The notes beneath the pieces are model-generated. The model saw only the letters and a program-made list of their open reading frames with translations, was not told the origin of the DNA and searched no databases. From positions 1-64,000 of the forward strand of contig JAPEVH010000011.1 in the NCBI GenBank assembly GCA_026645415.1: a stretch of DNA of 64,000 bases, read 5' to 3'. The stretch's first letter is position 1. Every line of letters begins with the position of its first letter. This stretch comes from Candidatus Electronema sp. (GTDB taxonomy: Bacteria; Desulfobacterota; Desulfobulbia; Desulfobulbales; Desulfobulbaceae). A program made the position numbers and the translations under genes. Below are positions 51,498 through 62,463 of this stretch, piece by piece.

Positions 51498-51869
51498 ATG
51501 CCAACGATTAACCAGCTGGTCAGAAAAAAAAGGGAAAAGCAGGCCAAGCGTTCTAATACCCCGGCCATGCAGGGTTGTCCTCAAAAACGCGGAGTCTGCG
51601 TGAGAGTTTATACTACTACGCCGAAAAAGCCGAACTCGGCTTTACGCAAGGTTGCTAGAGTGCGACTTGCTAATGGTATAGAAGTGACATCCTATATTCC
51701 AGGAGTTGGACACAATCTCCAAGAGCATTCAGTAGTGCTGATCCGAGGAGGCCGTGTTAAAGATCTGCCTGGTGTACGTTATCATATTATCCGCGGCACT
51801 CTTGACACGCTGGGAGTTAATGATCGGCGGCAAGGGCGTTCTAAATACGGCGCAAAACGGCCTAAATAA
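51498..51869 (+). CDS. rpsL: 30S ribosomal protein S12
   Basis: uS12 lies at the decoding centre. The 123-residue protein starts [13 protein letters not shown] at ATG 51498 after AAGGGAA. The decoding loop [18 protein letters not shown] keeps the lysine linked to streptomycin sensitivity, and the second loop has [10 protein letters not shown]. It is first in the rpsL-rpsG-fusA-rpsJ order. Confidence 0.97.
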   Translation: MPTINQLVRKKREKQAKRSNTPAMQGCPQKRGVCVRVYTTTPKKPNSALRKVARVRLANGIEVTSYIPGVGHNLQEHSVVLIRGGRVKDLPGVRYHIIRGTLDTLGVNDRRQGRSKYGAKRPK

Positions 51870-51887
51870 TTGCCTGAGTGATGTAAG

Positions 51888-52361
51888 ATGCCGAGAAAAA
51901 AAGTACAGACAAAGCGTTTTGTAGAGGCTGATCCAAAATATAATTCTATTTTGGTAGCTCGTTTCACCAACGGTCTGATGAAAGATGGGAAAAAATCCCT
52001 TGCACGCCGTATGTTCTATGAGGCAATGGAACGGGTGAATGAAAAAGTGTCGGATGAAGAGCCAATGACTGTTTTTGAAACAGCTATGGAAAATGTCCGT
52101 CCTAAAGTCGAGGTGAAGAGCCGCCGTGTAGGTGGTGCAACCTATCAGGTGCCAATTGAAGTCCGGCCTGAACGACGTAATGCTTTGGCTATTCGCTGGA
52201 TTATTAGTTTTGCCCAAAAGCGTTCTGGTCAGTCCATGTCAGAGAAGCTGGCGGCTGAAATTTTAGATGCCTACGGCAATCGAGGTGCATCCGTTAAAAA
52301 ACGGGATGATACCCACAAGATGGCTGAAGCAAATAAGGCTTTTGCACACTATCGCTGGTAA
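51888..52361 (+). CDS. rpsG: 30S ribosomal protein S7
   Basis: uS7 nucleates assembly of the small-subunit head. The 157-residue protein begins [20 protein letters not shown] and contains [37 protein letters not shown] and the C-terminal [20 protein letters not shown]. The long C-terminal form is complete. It lies 18 bp after rpsL and 128 bp before fusA. Confidence 0.97.
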   Translation: MPRKKVQTKRFVEADPKYNSILVARFTNGLMKDGKKSLARRMFYEAMERVNEKVSDEEPMTVFETAMENVRPKVEVKSRRVGGATYQVPIEVRPERRNALAIRWIISFAQKRSGQSMSEKLAAEILDAYGNRGASVKKRDDTHKMAEANKAFAHYRW

Positions 52362-52489
52362 AAAAAGTAGTAAGATTTGAAAAAGTCTATTGACAAGTTG
52401 CAGCGATTGCGGTAAAAAGCAGAACTTTTCTTCTGCAAGAGCAGTTAAGATTGTAGAAGATACTGAAATAGGCGAATGCGGATAGATCA

Positions 52490-54568
52490 GTGGTTGCAGA
52501 AGATTCATTGGCCAATGTACGCAATATTGGGATTACAGCCCATATTGACGCAGGCAAGACTACAACTACTGAACGAATTCTGTACTACACAGGGCGTTCG
52601 CATAAGATAGGTGAAGTCCATGATGGTACAGCTATCATGGACTGGATGGAACAAGAGCAGGAGCGGGGGATAACAATCACCTCTGCTGCCACTACCTGTT
52701 TTTGGCAACAGCATCGTATCAATATTATTGATACACCAGGTCATGTGGACTTTACGGTTGAGGTAGAGCGTTGTCTGCGGGTTTTGGATGGTGCGGTTGT
52801 TGTTTTTTGTGCAGTTGGTGGTGTAGAACCGCAGTCAGAGACCGTCTGGCGACAAGCAGACCGTTATCGAATCCCTCGGATCGTCTTTATCAATAAGATG
52901 GATCGGATTGGAGCTGACTTTGATCGAGTTGTACAGGAAATTGAAAGTCAGCTTGGGGCGGTTCCAGTTCCGATTGTGCTGCCCATAGGAAGTGAGGATT
53001 CCTTTGTAGGAACTGTTGATCTCATAGATCAGAAATGCCTCTTCTTTAATGAAGAAAGTAAAGGTGAAACAGTTCTTGTAACCGACATTCCTGAAGATCA
53101 GCAAAGCAAATCATCGGCTGCACGTTCGTATCTCCTCGAGAAGTTAGCCGACTTCGATGAGGGGATCATGGAAAAATATCTGGAAGAACAGGATATCTCA
53201 CCTGATGAAGTTCGCTTGGCCCTGCGAAAAGCAGTTTGTTCGCTAAAGTTGGTGCCAGTGCTGTGTGGTACAGCTTTTAAAAACAAGGGGATTCAACCAC
53301 TGCTTGATGCTGTGGTGAGCTATCTTCCTTCACCGTTAGATGTTCCGCCAATAGAAGGGCTTGGTAAAAACGGTGAGTCTGTAATGCGGCACGCGGATAG
53401 TAAAGAGCCTTTTGCTGCATTAGTATTTAAGCTGCAAACTGATCCTTTTGTCGGTGCGCTGGCATTCCTCCGGGTTTATTCTGGAGAACTGAAAGCTGGT
53501 AGTAGGGTTTTTAATCCACGGCAGCAAAAAAAAGAGAAAATTTCCAAGCTGATTAAACTTCACGCGAATAAACGCGAAGAAGTTGACCGGATCGAAGCTG
53601 GAGATATTGGGGCTGTAGTTGGTCTCAAATTTACTGGTACAGGTGATACCCTCTGTAAGGATGATGATTATCTTGTCCTTGAGAGTATGAACTTTCCTGA
53701 ACCGGTGATTAGTATTGCGATTGAAGCGAAGACCAAGGCAGATGAGATTCGATTAGCAGAAAGTTTAGATAAAATAGCTGTTGAAGACCCGTCCTTTCGG
53801 GTTAGTCGCAACGAAGATACTGGGCAACAGCTTATCTCAGGAATGGGTGAGCTACACTTAGAGATTATTGTTGATCGACTTGCGCGAGAGTTTAAAGTTT
53901 CCCCGAATGTGGGAACACCGCAAGTGGCTTACAAGGAGACAATAACTTGTACCGCTGAAGGAGAAGGACAATTTCAGACTCCAAGTGGTGGCAAAGAGCA
54001 GTATGGTCATGTGGTTCTGCACTTTGCACCGGCATCACGTGGTACGGGTGTCAAATTTGAGAATAAAGTTGATATAAAACAGATTCCTGAGCTGTATCTC
54101 AAGGCAATTGAAAAAAGTGTTAGAGATTCGTTGGATTCAGGTCCATTAATTGGATACCCACTGACAGATTTGACAGTGCAACTTGTCGGTGGTTCCTACG
54201 ATGAGGAACATTCTACGGAGATGGCTTTTGCTGTGGCTACTGCATTGGCTTGTAGAAAAGCAGCAACTGGAGCAAATGCAGTGCTGCTTGAACCGGTGAT
54301 GGAAGTAGAGGTGATTGTTCCAGAAGAATATCTTGGTGAAGTCATTAATGATCTGAACCGAAAAAATGCACAAATAGAAGCAGTCGAAGCGGAGCGAAAT
54401 CTCCAAGTGGTTAGAGCAAAGGTGCCGTTAGCTCGTATGTTTGGTTATTCAACAACCCTGCGGTCAGCAACTCAGGGGAGAGCTTCCTTCACCATGCAGT
54501 TTGATGCTTTTGCCGAAGTTCTAGCGAAACAGGCTGAGGCAATCATTCATAAGATTCGAGGCGTTTAG
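52490..54568 (+). CDS. fusA: Elongation factor G
   Basis: EF-G drives translocation. The 692-residue GTPase has [19 protein letters not shown], switch [35 protein letters not shown] and INKMDR, and all five domains. Domain IV reads [20 protein letters not shown] where the usual form is QSGGRGQYGHV, so this copy deviates from classical EF-G there. GTG 52490 has a poor ribosome site; TTG 52508 is an alternative start closer to the family N-terminus. It occupies the main str-operon position, so it is probably the housekeeping factor. Confidence 0.93.
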   Translation: MVAEDSLANVRNIGITAHIDAGKTTTTERILYYTGRSHKIGEVHDGTAIMDWMEQEQERGITITSAATTCFWQQHRINIIDTPGHVDFTVEVERCLRVLDGAVVVFCAVGGVEPQSETVWRQADRYRIPRIVFINKMDRIGADFDRVVQEIESQLGAVPVPIVLPIGSEDSFVGTVDLIDQKCLFFNEESKGETVLVTDIPEDQQSKSSAARSYLLEKLADFDEGIMEKYLEEQDISPDEVRLALRKAVCSLKLVPVLCGTAFKNKGIQPLLDAVVSYLPSPLDVPPIEGLGKNGESVMRHADSKEPFAALVFKLQTDPFVGALAFLRVYSGELKAGSRVFNPRQQKKEKISKLIKLHANKREEVDRIEAGDIGAVVGLKFTGTGDTLCKDDDYLVLESMNFPEPVISIAIEAKTKADEIRLAESLDKIAVEDPSFRVSRNEDTGQQLISGMGELHLEIIVDRLAREFKVSPNVGTPQVAYKETITCTAEGEGQFQTPSGGKEQYGHVVLHFAPASRGTGVKFENKVDIKQIPELYLKAIEKSVRDSLDSGPLIGYPLTDLTVQLVGGSYDEEHSTEMAFAVATALACRKAATGANAVLLEPVMEVEVIVPEEYLGEVINDLNRKNAQIEAVEAERNLQVVRAKVPLARMFGYSTTLRSATQGRASFTMQFDAFAEVLAKQAEAIIHKIRGV

Positions 54569-54632
54569 TTCATAACTACGACGGTAAGCCGCATGACGAC
54601 TTGCTGAGTATGGCGGCAGGAAAGAGGAACCC

Positions 54633-54947
54633 ATGATCAATACAGATAAAATTCGTATAAGGCTCAAAGGCTACGACTACAAGCTGCTTGACCAGTCGAC
54701 TTCGGAAATCGTCGAGACAGCACGGCGTACAGGTGCAACAGTGGCCGGGCCGATTCCGCTGCCGACCAGCATCAACAAATACACGGTGCTTAGATCACCT
54801 CATGCGGATAAAAAATCCCGCGAGCAGTTTGAAATGCGGACCCATCGTCGTCTGCTTGATATTTTGGAACCGACCCAGCAGACGATTGACTCCTTGATGA
54901 AGCTCCAGCTTTCAGCAGGTGTGGATGTGGAGATCAAACTGCCTTAA
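54633..54947 (+). CDS. rpsJ: 30S ribosomal protein S10
   Basis: uS10 (also NusE, bound by NusB and NusG) has 104 residues here. It shows [36 protein letters not shown] and [13 protein letters not shown]. It opens the S10 operon directly behind fusA, since tuf is missing from this place. AGGAAAGAGG precedes ATG 54633. Confidence 0.97.
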   Translation: MINTDKIRIRLKGYDYKLLDQSTSEIVETARRTGATVAGPIPLPTSINKYTVLRSPHADKKSREQFEMRTHRRLLDILEPTQQTIDSLMKLQLSAGVDVEIKLP

Positions 54948-55010
54948 AGTCAGTTTGGCTGAGTGGTGGGTTTCGTTTTTTGACAGAGTTTAGCGTTGAC
55001 AGGTAAAAAG

Positions 55011-55643
55011 ATGCCGAAGACAAATGGAATACTGGGACGAAAACTGGGCATGACCAGATTGTACAACGAATTTGGTCAGATCAGTCCTGTTACCGTCATA
55101 GAAGCTGGCCCTTGTGTTGTGCTGCAAAAAAAGACTGCTGGTAAAGAGGGCTACAATGCCGTGCAGGTAGGGTTCCGCGAGAAAAAACAGTCCAGACTGA
55201 ATAAGCCAGAAATAGGCCATTTTAAGAAAGCTGGCGATGTTGGATATTATCATGTCCGAGAATTCCGGGTAGAAGATCCACAAGCATACGAGCTGGGCCA
55301 GCAAATTCTTATAAGTGAGTTGTTTAAAATTGGCGACAAAATTGACATCACGGGCCACAGCAAGGGGCGAGGTTTTCAGGGTGTAATTAAACGACACGGT
55401 TTCGCCGGTGGACGGAAAACGCATGGCTCCAATTTTCATCGGGCACCAGGTTCTATAGGGTGTAGTGCCTTTCCAAGCCGGGTTGTTAAGGGTAAAAAGA
55501 TGCCTGGCCACATGGGTGTAGAAAAGAAGACTATCAAAAATCTCACCGTGGTCGATGTCCGTGAAGAGGAGAACATCCTGCTGGTCAAAGGAGCAGTTCC
55601 CGGCGCAAAGAACGGCTTAGTCAGCATTTATACTAAGGCATAA
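55011..55643 (+). CDS. rplC: 50S ribosomal protein L3
   Basis: uL3 is an early assembly protein near the peptidyl-transferase centre. The 210-residue protein begins GILGRKLGMTRLYNEFG and has GHSKGRGFQGVIKRHGF with the central extension GSIGCSAFPSRVVKGKKMPG, the region of the conserved methylated glutamine in other species. ATG 55011 is the family start. rplD follows after 24 bp. Confidence 0.97.
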   Translation: MPKTNGILGRKLGMTRLYNEFGQISPVTVIEAGPCVVLQKKTAGKEGYNAVQVGFREKKQSRLNKPEIGHFKKAGDVGYYHVREFRVEDPQAYELGQQILISELFKIGDKIDITGHSKGRGFQGVIKRHGFAGGRKTHGSNFHRAPGSIGCSAFPSRVVKGKKMPGHMGVEKKTIKNLTVVDVREEENILLVKGAVPGAKNGLVSIYTKA

Positions 55644-55667
55644 GCTGCCTTGCAAGGGAGATGACTC

Positions 55668-56291
55668 ATGTCAGTTTGTGATGTAATGAATACCTCGGCA
55701 GAGAAAATTGCAGAAATTGAAGTAAGCGATAGTCTGTTCGCGGTTCCGGTGAATACAGGAATTCTTCATGAAGTAGTCTGCATGCAGCGTGCTTGCCGCC
55801 GTAGTGGAACAGCCTCAACCAAAACACGAGGCGAGGTCAGTGGCGGTGGTAAAAAGCCATGGCGGCAGAAGGGTACAGGTCGGGCTAGATCAGGTAGTAA
55901 TAATTCGCCTGTCTGGTGCGGTGGTGGTACTGCTTTTGGCCCTAAACCAAGAGATTATAGCTACTCCATGCCCAAGAAAGTACGGCGTTTGGCACTGCGT
56001 ATGGCTCTTTCTGCTCGCATGAGCGAAGGTAATTTGGTCATCCTTGATCAATTTGAAGTCGCTGCTCCAAAAACCAAAGACTTTGTCGGAGTAATGAAGA
56101 ATTTCTCCTTCGACAACTGCCTGCTCGTCGCAGAAAAAGAAAATACTAATCTACAGCTCTCGGCACGTAATGTAATCGGTTATCAGATTATGCCGGTTGA
56201 AGGGCTGAATGTGTATGATATTCTCAAGTACGACAAGTTGATGATTGTCAAGTCCACCTTGGAACAGTTGGAAGCGAGGCTAATGGCATGA
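55668..56291 (+). CDS. rplD: 50S ribosomal protein L4
   Basis: uL4 lines the exit tunnel and can repress the S10 operon. The 207-residue protein has the tunnel loop [20 protein letters not shown] followed by [17 protein letters not shown]. Typical is also [20 protein letters not shown]. Its stop overlaps the rplW start by 4 bp (ATGA), so the two are coupled. Confidence 0.97.
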   Translation: MSVCDVMNTSAEKIAEIEVSDSLFAVPVNTGILHEVVCMQRACRRSGTASTKTRGEVSGGGKKPWRQKGTGRARSGSNNSPVWCGGGTAFGPKPRDYSYSMPKKVRRLALRMALSARMSEGNLVILDQFEVAAPKTKDFVGVMKNFSFDNCLLVAEKENTNLQLSARNVIGYQIMPVEGLNVYDILKYDKLMIVKSTLEQLEARLMA

Positions 56292-56578
56292 AAGTAATTT
56301 ATGATGTGGTCAAAGAGCCGTGTCTGACCGAAAAATCCAACTATCTCCAAGAAACTCAAGGTGTAGTTGTTTTTAAGGTCGCTTCAGAGGCGAATAAGAT
56401 TGAGATTCGTCAAGCAGTAGAACAGCTCTTTAATGTCAAAGTTGCTTCTGTCAGAACGGTGGCAATGCACGGCAAACAGAAAAGAATTGGAGCTAAACCT
56501 GCCGGACGCACCAGTGACTGGAAGAAAGCCTACATCAAGTTGTCTGAAGGGAAAATAAATTATCTTGACGAGCTGTGA
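56288..56578 (+). CDS. rplW: 50S ribosomal protein L23
   Basis: uL23 sits at the tunnel exit and binds trigger factor and SRP. The 96-residue protein has EPCLTEKSNYL, FKVASEANKIEIRQAVEQLF and NVKVASVRTVAMHGKQKR, all typical. It overlaps rplD and is followed by rplB after 64 bp. Confidence 0.97.
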   Translation: MKVIYDVVKEPCLTEKSNYLQETQGVVVFKVASEANKIEIRQAVEQLFNVKVASVRTVAMHGKQKRIGAKPAGRTSDWKKAYIKLSEGKINYLDEL

Positions 56579-56642
56579 TATTGGTAGCTGAAGCACAGCT
56601 TTCTCTTCGGATTTGAGGATACAATAGAGAACGGACAGAAAA

Positions 56643-57467
56643 ATGGCAATCAGGACCCATAAACCGACATCACCGGGCAAAAGACATCAGGTTTCTATCG
56701 TGCAGCCTGATCTTTCTGACAAGGCACCTGAAAGGAGCCTGCTCAGACCGTTGAAAAAAACTGGCGGCCGAAACGCCTATGGACGGATAACCTCTCGGCA
56801 TATTGGCGGTGGCCATAAGCGTAAATACCGGGTTATCGACTGGAAACGCAATAAAATCGGTGTACCGGCTAAGGTCACTGCGCTAGAGTATGATCCAAAT
56901 CGCTCGGCAAACATTGCTTTACTGACGTATCTTGATGGCGAAAAGTCGTACATTCTTGCCCCAGCAGGCATTAGTGTGGGCGATACGTTAACTGCCGGTG
57001 CAGATGCGGACATCAAGCCGGGCAACTGCTTGCCTATGAGCAATATTCCTTTGGGTACGATTATTCATAATGTAGAAATGAAAATCGGCAAAGGAGCACA
57101 GATTGTTCGTTCAGCAGGAGCAGCAGCACAGCTTATGGCTAAAGAAGGTAATCATGTTCTGGTTAAATTGCCTTCTGGCGAAGTGCGCAAATTTAATAGT
57201 CAGTGTCGGGCTTGTATCGGTTCAGTAGGTAATGCCGAGTATAGCAGCCGCAAGTTAGGCAAGGCAGGGCGGGCGCGTTGGGAAGGTGTACGGCCTTCTG
57301 TGCGTGGTGTGGCTATGAATCCAGTAGATCATCCTATGGGTGGTGGCGAGGGTAAAAGCTCTGGCGGACGGAACCCATGCTCACCGTGGGGTATGCCGAG
57401 CAAAGGCTACAAGACCCGTAGTAAGAAGAAAAGTTCTAACCGCGACATTGTCACCAAGCGTAAGTAA
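56643..57467 (+). CDS. rplB: 50S ribosomal protein L2
   Basis: uL2 is needed for subunit joining and peptidyl transfer. The 274-residue protein has [38 protein letters not shown] and the catalytic-centre histidine region [20 protein letters not shown]. The C-terminal [20 protein letters not shown] is complete. Confidence 0.98.
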   Translation: MAIRTHKPTSPGKRHQVSIVQPDLSDKAPERSLLRPLKKTGGRNAYGRITSRHIGGGHKRKYRVIDWKRNKIGVPAKVTALEYDPNRSANIALLTYLDGEKSYILAPAGISVGDTLTAGADADIKPGNCLPMSNIPLGTIIHNVEMKIGKGAQIVRSAGAAAQLMAKEGNHVLVKLPSGEVRKFNSQCRACIGSVGNAEYSSRKLGKAGRARWEGVRPSVRGVAMNPVDHPMGGGEGKSSGGRNPCSPWGMPSKGYKTRSKKKSSNRDIVTKRK

Positions 57468-57484
57468 TCCAGGAGAGTATCAGC

Positions 57485-57763
57485 ATGGCACGTTCCATTA
57501 AAAAAGGGCCTTTTATCGACGGCCACCTGATGAAAAAAGTGGAGAAGGCGCAGGCATCAGGCAGCGGCAAAGTGATTAAGACATGGTCCAGACGTTCAGA
57601 TATTATTCCTGAAATGGTAAGTCTGACCTTTGCTGTCCATAATGGCAAAAAGTTTATTCCGGTCTATGTGTCGGAAAATATGGTTGGCCACAAGCTTGGT
57701 GAATTTTCGCTAACCAGAACCTACCATGGACACGCAGCGGACAAAAAAGGCAAGCGCAAATAG
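57485..57763 (+). CDS. rpsS: 30S ribosomal protein S19
   Basis: uS19 lies in the small-subunit head. The 92-residue protein begins [20 protein letters not shown] and has the family stretch [20 protein letters not shown] and [20 protein letters not shown]. It lies 17 bp after rplB with AGGAGAG upstream. Confidence 0.97.
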   Translation: MARSIKKGPFIDGHLMKKVEKAQASGSGKVIKTWSRRSDIIPEMVSLTFAVHNGKKFIPVYVSENMVGHKLGEFSLTRTYHGHAADKKGKRK

Positions 57764-57806
57764 TTGAGCCGGCCTGAAAATAGAGAGCAAGAGCAGGAGC
57801 TATACG

Positions 57807-58148
57807 ATGGAAGCAAGAGCCGTCGCAAAATATATCCGAATCTCCCCACAGAAAGCGCGGCTGGTAGCTGATGTTGTCCGGGGGAAAGACGTGGAGAATG
57901 CGATCACGACACTCAGGTTCATGCCCAAAAAGGCGGCTGAGATTCTGCGCAAGGTGTTGGAATCAGCAGTTGCTAATGCGGAACAGACAGAGACCATTGA
58001 TGTCGATACGCTGTATGTAAAGGAGATTCAGATTAATGGCGGGCCGATGCTGAAACGGTTCCGACCCAGAGCTATGGGGCGGGCAGGCAGAATATTGAAA
58101 CGGACTAGCCATATAACCGTCATCGTTGATGAGCGGGGTCTGAACTGA
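57807..58148 (+). CDS. rplV: 50S ribosomal protein L22
   Basis: uL22 reaches into the exit tunnel with a beta hairpin and binds 23S rRNA. The 113-residue protein has the expected [20 protein letters not shown] and the hairpin end [20 protein letters not shown], followed by [10 protein letters not shown]. Length is normal. Confidence 0.97.
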   Translation: MEARAVAKYIRISPQKARLVADVVRGKDVENAITTLRFMPKKAAEILRKVLESAVANAEQTETIDVDTLYVKEIQINGGPMLKRFRPRAMGRAGRILKRTSHITVIVDERGLN

Positions 58149-58196
58149 CGGTCGTTTTTTTGAGATCAAAACCGCACAGGGAACACGGAGGACACG

Positions 58197-58847
58197 TTGG
58201 GACAAAAAGTCAATCCCATAGGGCTGCGGCTCAATATTACCAGAACTTGGGATTCGATCTGGTATGCTGACAAAAATTACGCTGCCAATCTATATCAAGA
58301 TCAGCAGATACGCGGCTATCTGAAAAAGAAACTGTATCATGCTGGAGTGGCCCGGATAGTAATTGAACGTACTGGTGAAAAGGTACGAATCAGGCTGTTC
58401 ACAGCGCGTCCCGGAATAGTCATCGGCAAAAAAGGTGCCGAGATTGAAAACCTGAAGCGGGATATTGAACAGAAGTTTGGCCGCGAGTGCATGATCGATA
58501 TTCAAGAGATTAGGCGCCCAGAGGCAGATGCGCAGCTCGTAGCAGAAAATATTGCTGGACAGTTAGAAAAGCGTATTGCTTTTCGTAGAGCAATGAAAAA
58601 ATCTATTGGCACTGCGCTCCGTTTTGGTGTCAAAGGTATTAAAATTTCTTGCTCAGGACGTTTAGGCGGTGCAGAGATGTCCAGAACAGAATGGTTCAAG
58701 GAAGGTCGTGTGCCGCTACATACTTTGCGGGCCGATATTGATTATGGTTTCGCAGAGGCAAGTACCACCTACGGCAAGATCGGAGTAAAGGTCTGGATAT
58801 TCCGTGGTGAAGTGCTGACAGATGGCGAACCAGCCCTTGACCAGTAA
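58197..58847 (+). CDS. rpsC: 30S ribosomal protein S3
   Basis: uS3 forms part of the mRNA entry channel. The 216-residue protein starts at TTG 58197, 7 bp after ACGGAGG. It shows [20 protein letters not shown], the KH-domain GXXG as GKKGAEIE, and the C-terminal domain [20 protein letters not shown] and [14 protein letters not shown]. It precedes rplP by 20 bp. Confidence 0.97.
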   Translation: MGQKVNPIGLRLNITRTWDSIWYADKNYAANLYQDQQIRGYLKKKLYHAGVARIVIERTGEKVRIRLFTARPGIVIGKKGAEIENLKRDIEQKFGRECMIDIQEIRRPEADAQLVAENIAGQLEKRIAFRRAMKKSIGTALRFGVKGIKISCSGRLGGAEMSRTEWFKEGRVPLHTLRADIDYGFAEASTTYGKIGVKVWIFRGEVLTDGEPALDQ

Positions 58848-58867
58848 TAAGGCATAGGTATTAAGCA

Positions 58868-59284
58868 ATGTTAAGTCCACGCAAGGTAAAACACAGGAAG
58901 CAACATAAGGGCAGAATGCGCGGCGAGGCCCAGACAGGTTCGCAGCTTGCCTTTGGTGATTATGCGTTAAAAGCAGATGGCTGCGGGCGGATGACTGCAC
59001 AACAGATCGAAGCTGCTCGTATTGCTATCAATAGAAAAGTAAAACGTGGTGGTCAACTTTGGATCAGGGTTTTTCCTGACAAATCGATTACCAAGAAGCC
59101 TGCTGAAACCCGTATGGGTGGAGGTAAAGGCGCGCCAGACTCTTGGGTAATGGTTATTCAGCCGGGCAGAATTCTCTATGAGCTGAAAGGTGTGCCAGAG
59201 GATGTAGCAAGAGAGGCTCTTCGCCTTGCTTCCTATAAGCTGCCGTTCCCGACTCGGATTATCACAAGGAGCAGCACAATATGA
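58868..59284 (+). CDS. rplP: 50S ribosomal protein L16
   Basis: uL16 organises the peptidyl-transferase centre. The 138-residue protein begins [19 protein letters not shown] and contains [20 protein letters not shown] followed by KGAPDSWV. Its end overlaps rpmC by 4 bp (ATGA). Confidence 0.97.
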   Translation: MLSPRKVKHRKQHKGRMRGEAQTGSQLAFGDYALKADGCGRMTAQQIEAARIAINRKVKRGGQLWIRVFPDKSITKKPAETRMGGGKGAPDSWVMVIQPGRILYELKGVPEDVAREALRLASYKLPFPTRIITRSSTI

Positions 59285-59475
59285 AAACAAAAGCTAGCGA
59301 CCTACGGAAACTGAGTGGCGAGGACCTGCAGAAGAAAGAGCAGGAGATGCGTGAGGAGTTATTTAAGCTTAGGTTTCAGCATGGGATAAGGAAATTAGAA
59401 AATCCAGCTCGGTTGAGACAACTACGCAAAGATATCGCCAAAGTGCAAACTGTCCTGACGGAACAGGCGGCCTGA
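59281..59475 (+). CDS. rpmC: 50S ribosomal protein L29
   Basis: uL29 sits at the tunnel exit beside L23. The 64-residue helical protein has the typical [20 protein letters not shown] and [20 protein letters not shown] before the last helix. Its start is coupled to rplP. Confidence 0.95.
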   Translation: MKTKASDLRKLSGEDLQKKEQEMREELFKLRFQHGIRKLENPARLRQLRKDIAKVQTVLTEQAA

Positions 59476-59526
59476 TTGCTTCAACTCGGCTTGGCCTACT
59501 AATCAGCACCGGATCAACATACAAGA

Positions 59527-59787
59527 ATGAGCGAGAAATCAAGTTCTAGAAAGACCCAAGTGGGCTTTGTGAAAAGTAACCGTATGGACAGGACAGTAGT
59601 CGTTACGGTTGAACGAAAAGTTCGTCACAAGCTATACGGAAAGTATATCCGCCGCCGGGTGAATTATATGGCCCACGATGCCGCGAATACATGTAATATA
59701 GGCGACACCGTATTGATTGAAGAGTGCAGACCGCTTTCAAAACACAAACGCTGGTTTGTTAGAAGTGTAGTTCAGCGGGCTGTCTGA
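59527..59787 (+). CDS. rpsQ: 30S ribosomal protein S17
   Basis: uS17 is a primary 16S rRNA binder. The 86-residue protein has [38 protein letters not shown] and [18 protein letters not shown], all diagnostic. The upstream ribosome site is weak (only AAGAATG), so the spacing from rpmC (51 bp) may contain a further signal. Confidence 0.96.
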   Translation: MSEKSSSRKTQVGFVKSNRMDRTVVVTVERKVRHKLYGKYIRRRVNYMAHDAANTCNIGDTVLIEECRPLSKHKRWFVRSVVQRAV

Positions 59788-59834
59788 TCTGTCCGGTAGG
59801 ATCTTTTGATTGCGTAATTTATTCAGGTGATACC

Positions 59835-60203
59835 ATGATTCAGACAGAAACCAGACTGAATGTCGCTGATAATTCAGGGGCCAAAGAAGTACTTTGTATA
59901 CGGGTGCTAGGCGGCAGCCGTCGGCGTTATGCCAGTATCGGCGATGTGATCGTCGTCACAGTGAAAGAAGCCATTCCAAACGCGAAAGTCAAGAAAGGCG
60001 ATGTTCTCAATGCCGTTGTGGTTCGGACAACGAAGGAAATCAAGCGGCCTGAAGATACAGTAGTCCGTTTTGATGATAATGCAGCGGTGCTTCTTGCAGG
60101 TAATGGCGAACCTGTTGGCACACGTATTTTTGGGCCAGTGGCCCGCGAGTTGCGCTCGCTTGGTTTTATGAAAATAATCTCACTGGCACCAGAGGTGCTG
60201 TGA
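59835..60203 (+). CDS. rplN: 50S ribosomal protein L14
   Basis: uL14 contacts the small subunit. The 122-residue protein begins [20 protein letters not shown] and has [20 protein letters not shown] and [20 protein letters not shown], then FGPVARELR. It opens the spc-type part of the cluster. Confidence 0.97.
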   Translation: MIQTETRLNVADNSGAKEVLCIRVLGGSRRRYASIGDVIVVTVKEAIPNAKVKKGDVLNAVVVRTTKEIKRPEDTVVRFDDNAAVLLAGNGEPVGTRIFGPVARELRSLGFMKIISLAPEVL

Positions 60204-60243
60204 GAAAAGAACAGGAATGTGGGCCACAGGAAACGAGGACAGG

Positions 60244-60585
60244 ATGATGCGGCAGGGACAAACAGGTTTACGGAAGAATGATCAGGTAGAAGTAATTGCC
60301 GGTAAAGACAAAGGGCGGGTCGGCAAAATTCTCAAAATTGATCGACAAGCTAATCGAGCTTTGGTCGAGCGTATCAATATAATGACAAAGCACCGGAAAC
60401 CGGTCGATGCGCAACAGCCTGGAGAAATCCTCAAAAAGGAAGCACCCATTCATATTTCAAACCTCATGCTTGTCTGTCCTGAGTGTACCAAAACCGTCCG
60501 CATTGGAAAAAAGGTGCTTGAGGATGGTTCAAAAGTGCGGGTCTGCAAAAAATGTGGCGCGACCTTGACGGCATCTGGAAAGTAA
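60244..60585 (+). CDS. rplX: 50S ribosomal protein L24
   Basis: uL24 is an assembly initiator with a KOW domain. The 113-residue protein has the KOW stretch [18 protein letters not shown] and a C-terminal [11 protein letters not shown] with VCKKCGATL, forming a zinc-type four-cysteine site. ATG 60244 or the adjacent ATG 60247 follows GAGGACAGG; an in-frame ATG... start at 60217 (GTG) is less likely. Confidence 0.95.
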   Translation: MMRQGQTGLRKNDQVEVIAGKDKGRVGKILKIDRQANRALVERINIMTKHRKPVDAQQPGEILKKEAPIHISNLMLVCPECTKTVRIGKKVLEDGSKVRVCKKCGATLTASGK

Positions 60586-60620
60586 GCTGCCTGCTAGCTG
60601 CGCAGAATGGAGTGATCTAA

Positions 60621-61196
60621 ATGGCTACGATGAGAGAACTGTACGAAAACGAGTGCAGACCCCAGCTCCAAAAGGAGTTTGGCTATCATAATAGATTTCA
60701 AATTCCCAAAGTGGAGAAGATTGTTCTCAACATGGGATTAGGTGAAGCAGTACAAAATCCCAAAGTTGTGGAAAAAGCTGCTGGCGAGTTAACGCTCATC
60801 GCTGGGCAGAAGGCTGTTGTTACTCGGGCGAAAAAATCTATTGCTACCTTTAAGTTACGCGAGGGGATGCCCATTGGTGCCTGCGTGACACTGCGCAAAG
60901 AGAGAATGTATGACTTTCTTACCAAGTTAGTCAACATTGCCCTGCCACGAGTACGCGATTTTCGTGGTGTATCTTCAAAGGGTTTTGATGGCAATGGCAA
61001 CTTTTCAATGGGCATTAAAGAGCATATCATCTTCCCGGAGATTGATTATGACAAGATTGAGAAGATTAGAGGGCTAAACATAACCATCGTCACCAGTGCC
61101 AAAACAGATGATGAAGGACGCGCTCTTCTTGCCATACTCGGTATGCCATTTAAGCAGCAGAAAACAGAGACTGTCGACCAGCAAGGCGGCAACTAA
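60621..61196 (+). CDS. rplE: 50S ribosomal protein L5
   Basis: uL5 binds 5S rRNA and P-site tRNA. The 191-residue protein has [20 protein letters not shown], the rRNA-contact region [40 protein letters not shown] and [10 protein letters not shown]. It carries a slightly extended C-terminus ([14 protein letters not shown]). Confidence 0.97.
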   Translation: MATMRELYENECRPQLQKEFGYHNRFQIPKVEKIVLNMGLGEAVQNPKVVEKAAGELTLIAGQKAVVTRAKKSIATFKLREGMPIGACVTLRKERMYDFLTKLVNIALPRVRDFRGVSSKGFDGNGNFSMGIKEHIIFPEIDYDKIEKIRGLNITIVTSAKTDDEGRALLAILGMPFKQQKTETVDQQGGN

Positions 61197-61211
61197 CGCA
61201 GGAGATTGACA

Positions 61212-61397
61212 ATGGCAAAAAAATCACTGATTGCCAAGGCAGCAAGAAAGCAGAAATTTGAGGTGCGGGCATATAACCGCTGTCAACTCTGCGGGCGGCC
61301 AAGGGCATATATGAGAAAATTCGGCTGTTGTAGGCTCTGCTTCCGCAAGCTGGCATCAGAGGGCAAAGTCACTGGTGTAACCAAGTCAAGCTGGTAA
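61212..61397 (+). CDS. rpsN: 30S ribosomal protein S14, zinc type
   Basis: uS14 lies in the small-subunit head. The 61-residue length and the four cysteines CQLC...CRLC mark the short zinc-binding (type Z) form. [19 protein letters not shown] and [19 protein letters not shown] are typical. ATG 61212 is the family start; an in-frame TTG lies at 61206. Confidence 0.97.
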   Translation: MAKKSLIAKAARKQKFEVRAYNRCQLCGRPRAYMRKFGCCRLCFRKLASEGKVTGVTKSSW

Positions 61398-61446
61398 TCT
61401 GGTAACGACTGAAGTAACGAAAAGCAATTTACAGAGGTGTATTCGG

Positions 61447-61845
61447 ATGTCTATGAGCGATCCGCTGGCAGATTTTTTGACCAGAATAAGAAATGCCGCA
61501 CGGGCAAATTTTGACACGGTTGATATTCCGTTGTCAAAGCTGAAAGTCAGCGTAGCCAACGTCTTGAAAAAAGAAGGGTACATCACAGACTATCAGATTG
61601 CAGAGCAAGGGGTGCAGAGCACCATTACAATTGAACTGAAGTACGGCCCGCATAACGAGAAGGTTATTACCGGTCTTCGCCGTGTTTCTAAGCCAGGACT
61701 GCGTCAATATAAAAAGAGTGATGCTATTCCTACGGTGATGAGCGGCCTCGGCGTTGGTATTCTGACAACATCTAAGGGTGTTATGTCTGACCGTGAAGCC
61801 CGCAAGTTGAATGTGGGCGGCGAACTTCTCTGTGAAGTTTGGTAG
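61447..61845 (+). CDS. rpsH: 30S ribosomal protein S8
   Basis: uS8 binds the 16S central domain and represses the spc operon in enterobacteria. The 132-residue protein has DPLADFLTRIRNAARANFDT, RRVSKPGLRQYKKSDAIPTV and the closing SKGVMSDREARKLNVGGELL with CEVW. Length is normal. rplF follows after 26 bp. Confidence 0.97.
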   Translation: MSMSDPLADFLTRIRNAARANFDTVDIPLSKLKVSVANVLKKEGYITDYQIAEQGVQSTITIELKYGPHNEKVITGLRRVSKPGLRQYKKSDAIPTVMSGLGVGILTTSKGVMSDREARKLNVGGELLCEVW

Positions 61846-61871
61846 TAGCCTACCCTGAGAGGAGAGAGAAA

Positions 61872-62420
61872 ATGTCACGAATTGGAAAAATGCCGGTCGC
61901 CCTTCCTAGCGGGGTTAAAGTTGAAATTCAGGGTACCCGAATTAAAGTTACAGGTAACAAAGGTGCTTTAGAGCGGAATATTCGCCCTGAGATTGCTATT
62001 GAGCAACAAGACAATCAATTAGTGTGCAAACCCAAAGGTGGTGGTAGGCAAGTTGCAGCCTACTGGGGCCTGACACGCACTTTGGTGCGGAATATGGTTA
62101 CCGGAGTTGATCAGGGATTTACTAAGGTATTGGCTGTAGAAGGTGTAGGTTACCGGGCAGCAGCAGAAGGTTCCAAGCTGACACTTAATGTTGGCTATTC
62201 AAATCCAGTTCAGTTCGTTCTGCCTGCGGGTGTGTCTGCTTCTGTAGACAAAGGCAACAATATTACTATCTCTGGTATTGATAAAGAGCTAGTAGGGCAG
62301 ACAGCAGCAACTATTCGAGACATTCGCAAACCTGAGCCGTATAAAGGTAAAGGTATCCGTTATGCGGATGAGCATATAGTTCGCAAAGCAGGTAAGTCCG
62401 GGGCAAAAGGTAAGAAATAA
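61872..62420 (+). CDS. rplF: 50S ribosomal protein L6
   Basis: uL6 lies near the sarcin-ricin loop. The 182-residue protein starts MSRIGKMPVALPSGVKVEI at ATG 61872 after GAGAGGAGAG. It has GVGYRAAAEGSKLTLNVGYS and RDIRKPEPYKGKGIRYADEH in the C-terminal domain. A lysine-rich end (GKSGAKGKK) closes it. Confidence 0.97.
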   Translation: MSRIGKMPVALPSGVKVEIQGTRIKVTGNKGALERNIRPEIAIEQQDNQLVCKPKGGGRQVAAYWGLTRTLVRNMVTGVDQGFTKVLAVEGVGYRAAAEGSKLTLNVGYSNPVQFVLPAGVSASVDKGNNITISGIDKELVGQTAATIRDIRKPEPYKGKGIRYADEHIVRKAGKSGAKGKK

Positions 62421-62463
62421 ATCCGGCTTCAAGCGTTCAACTCAAGAATGAAGTGAAGGCATC

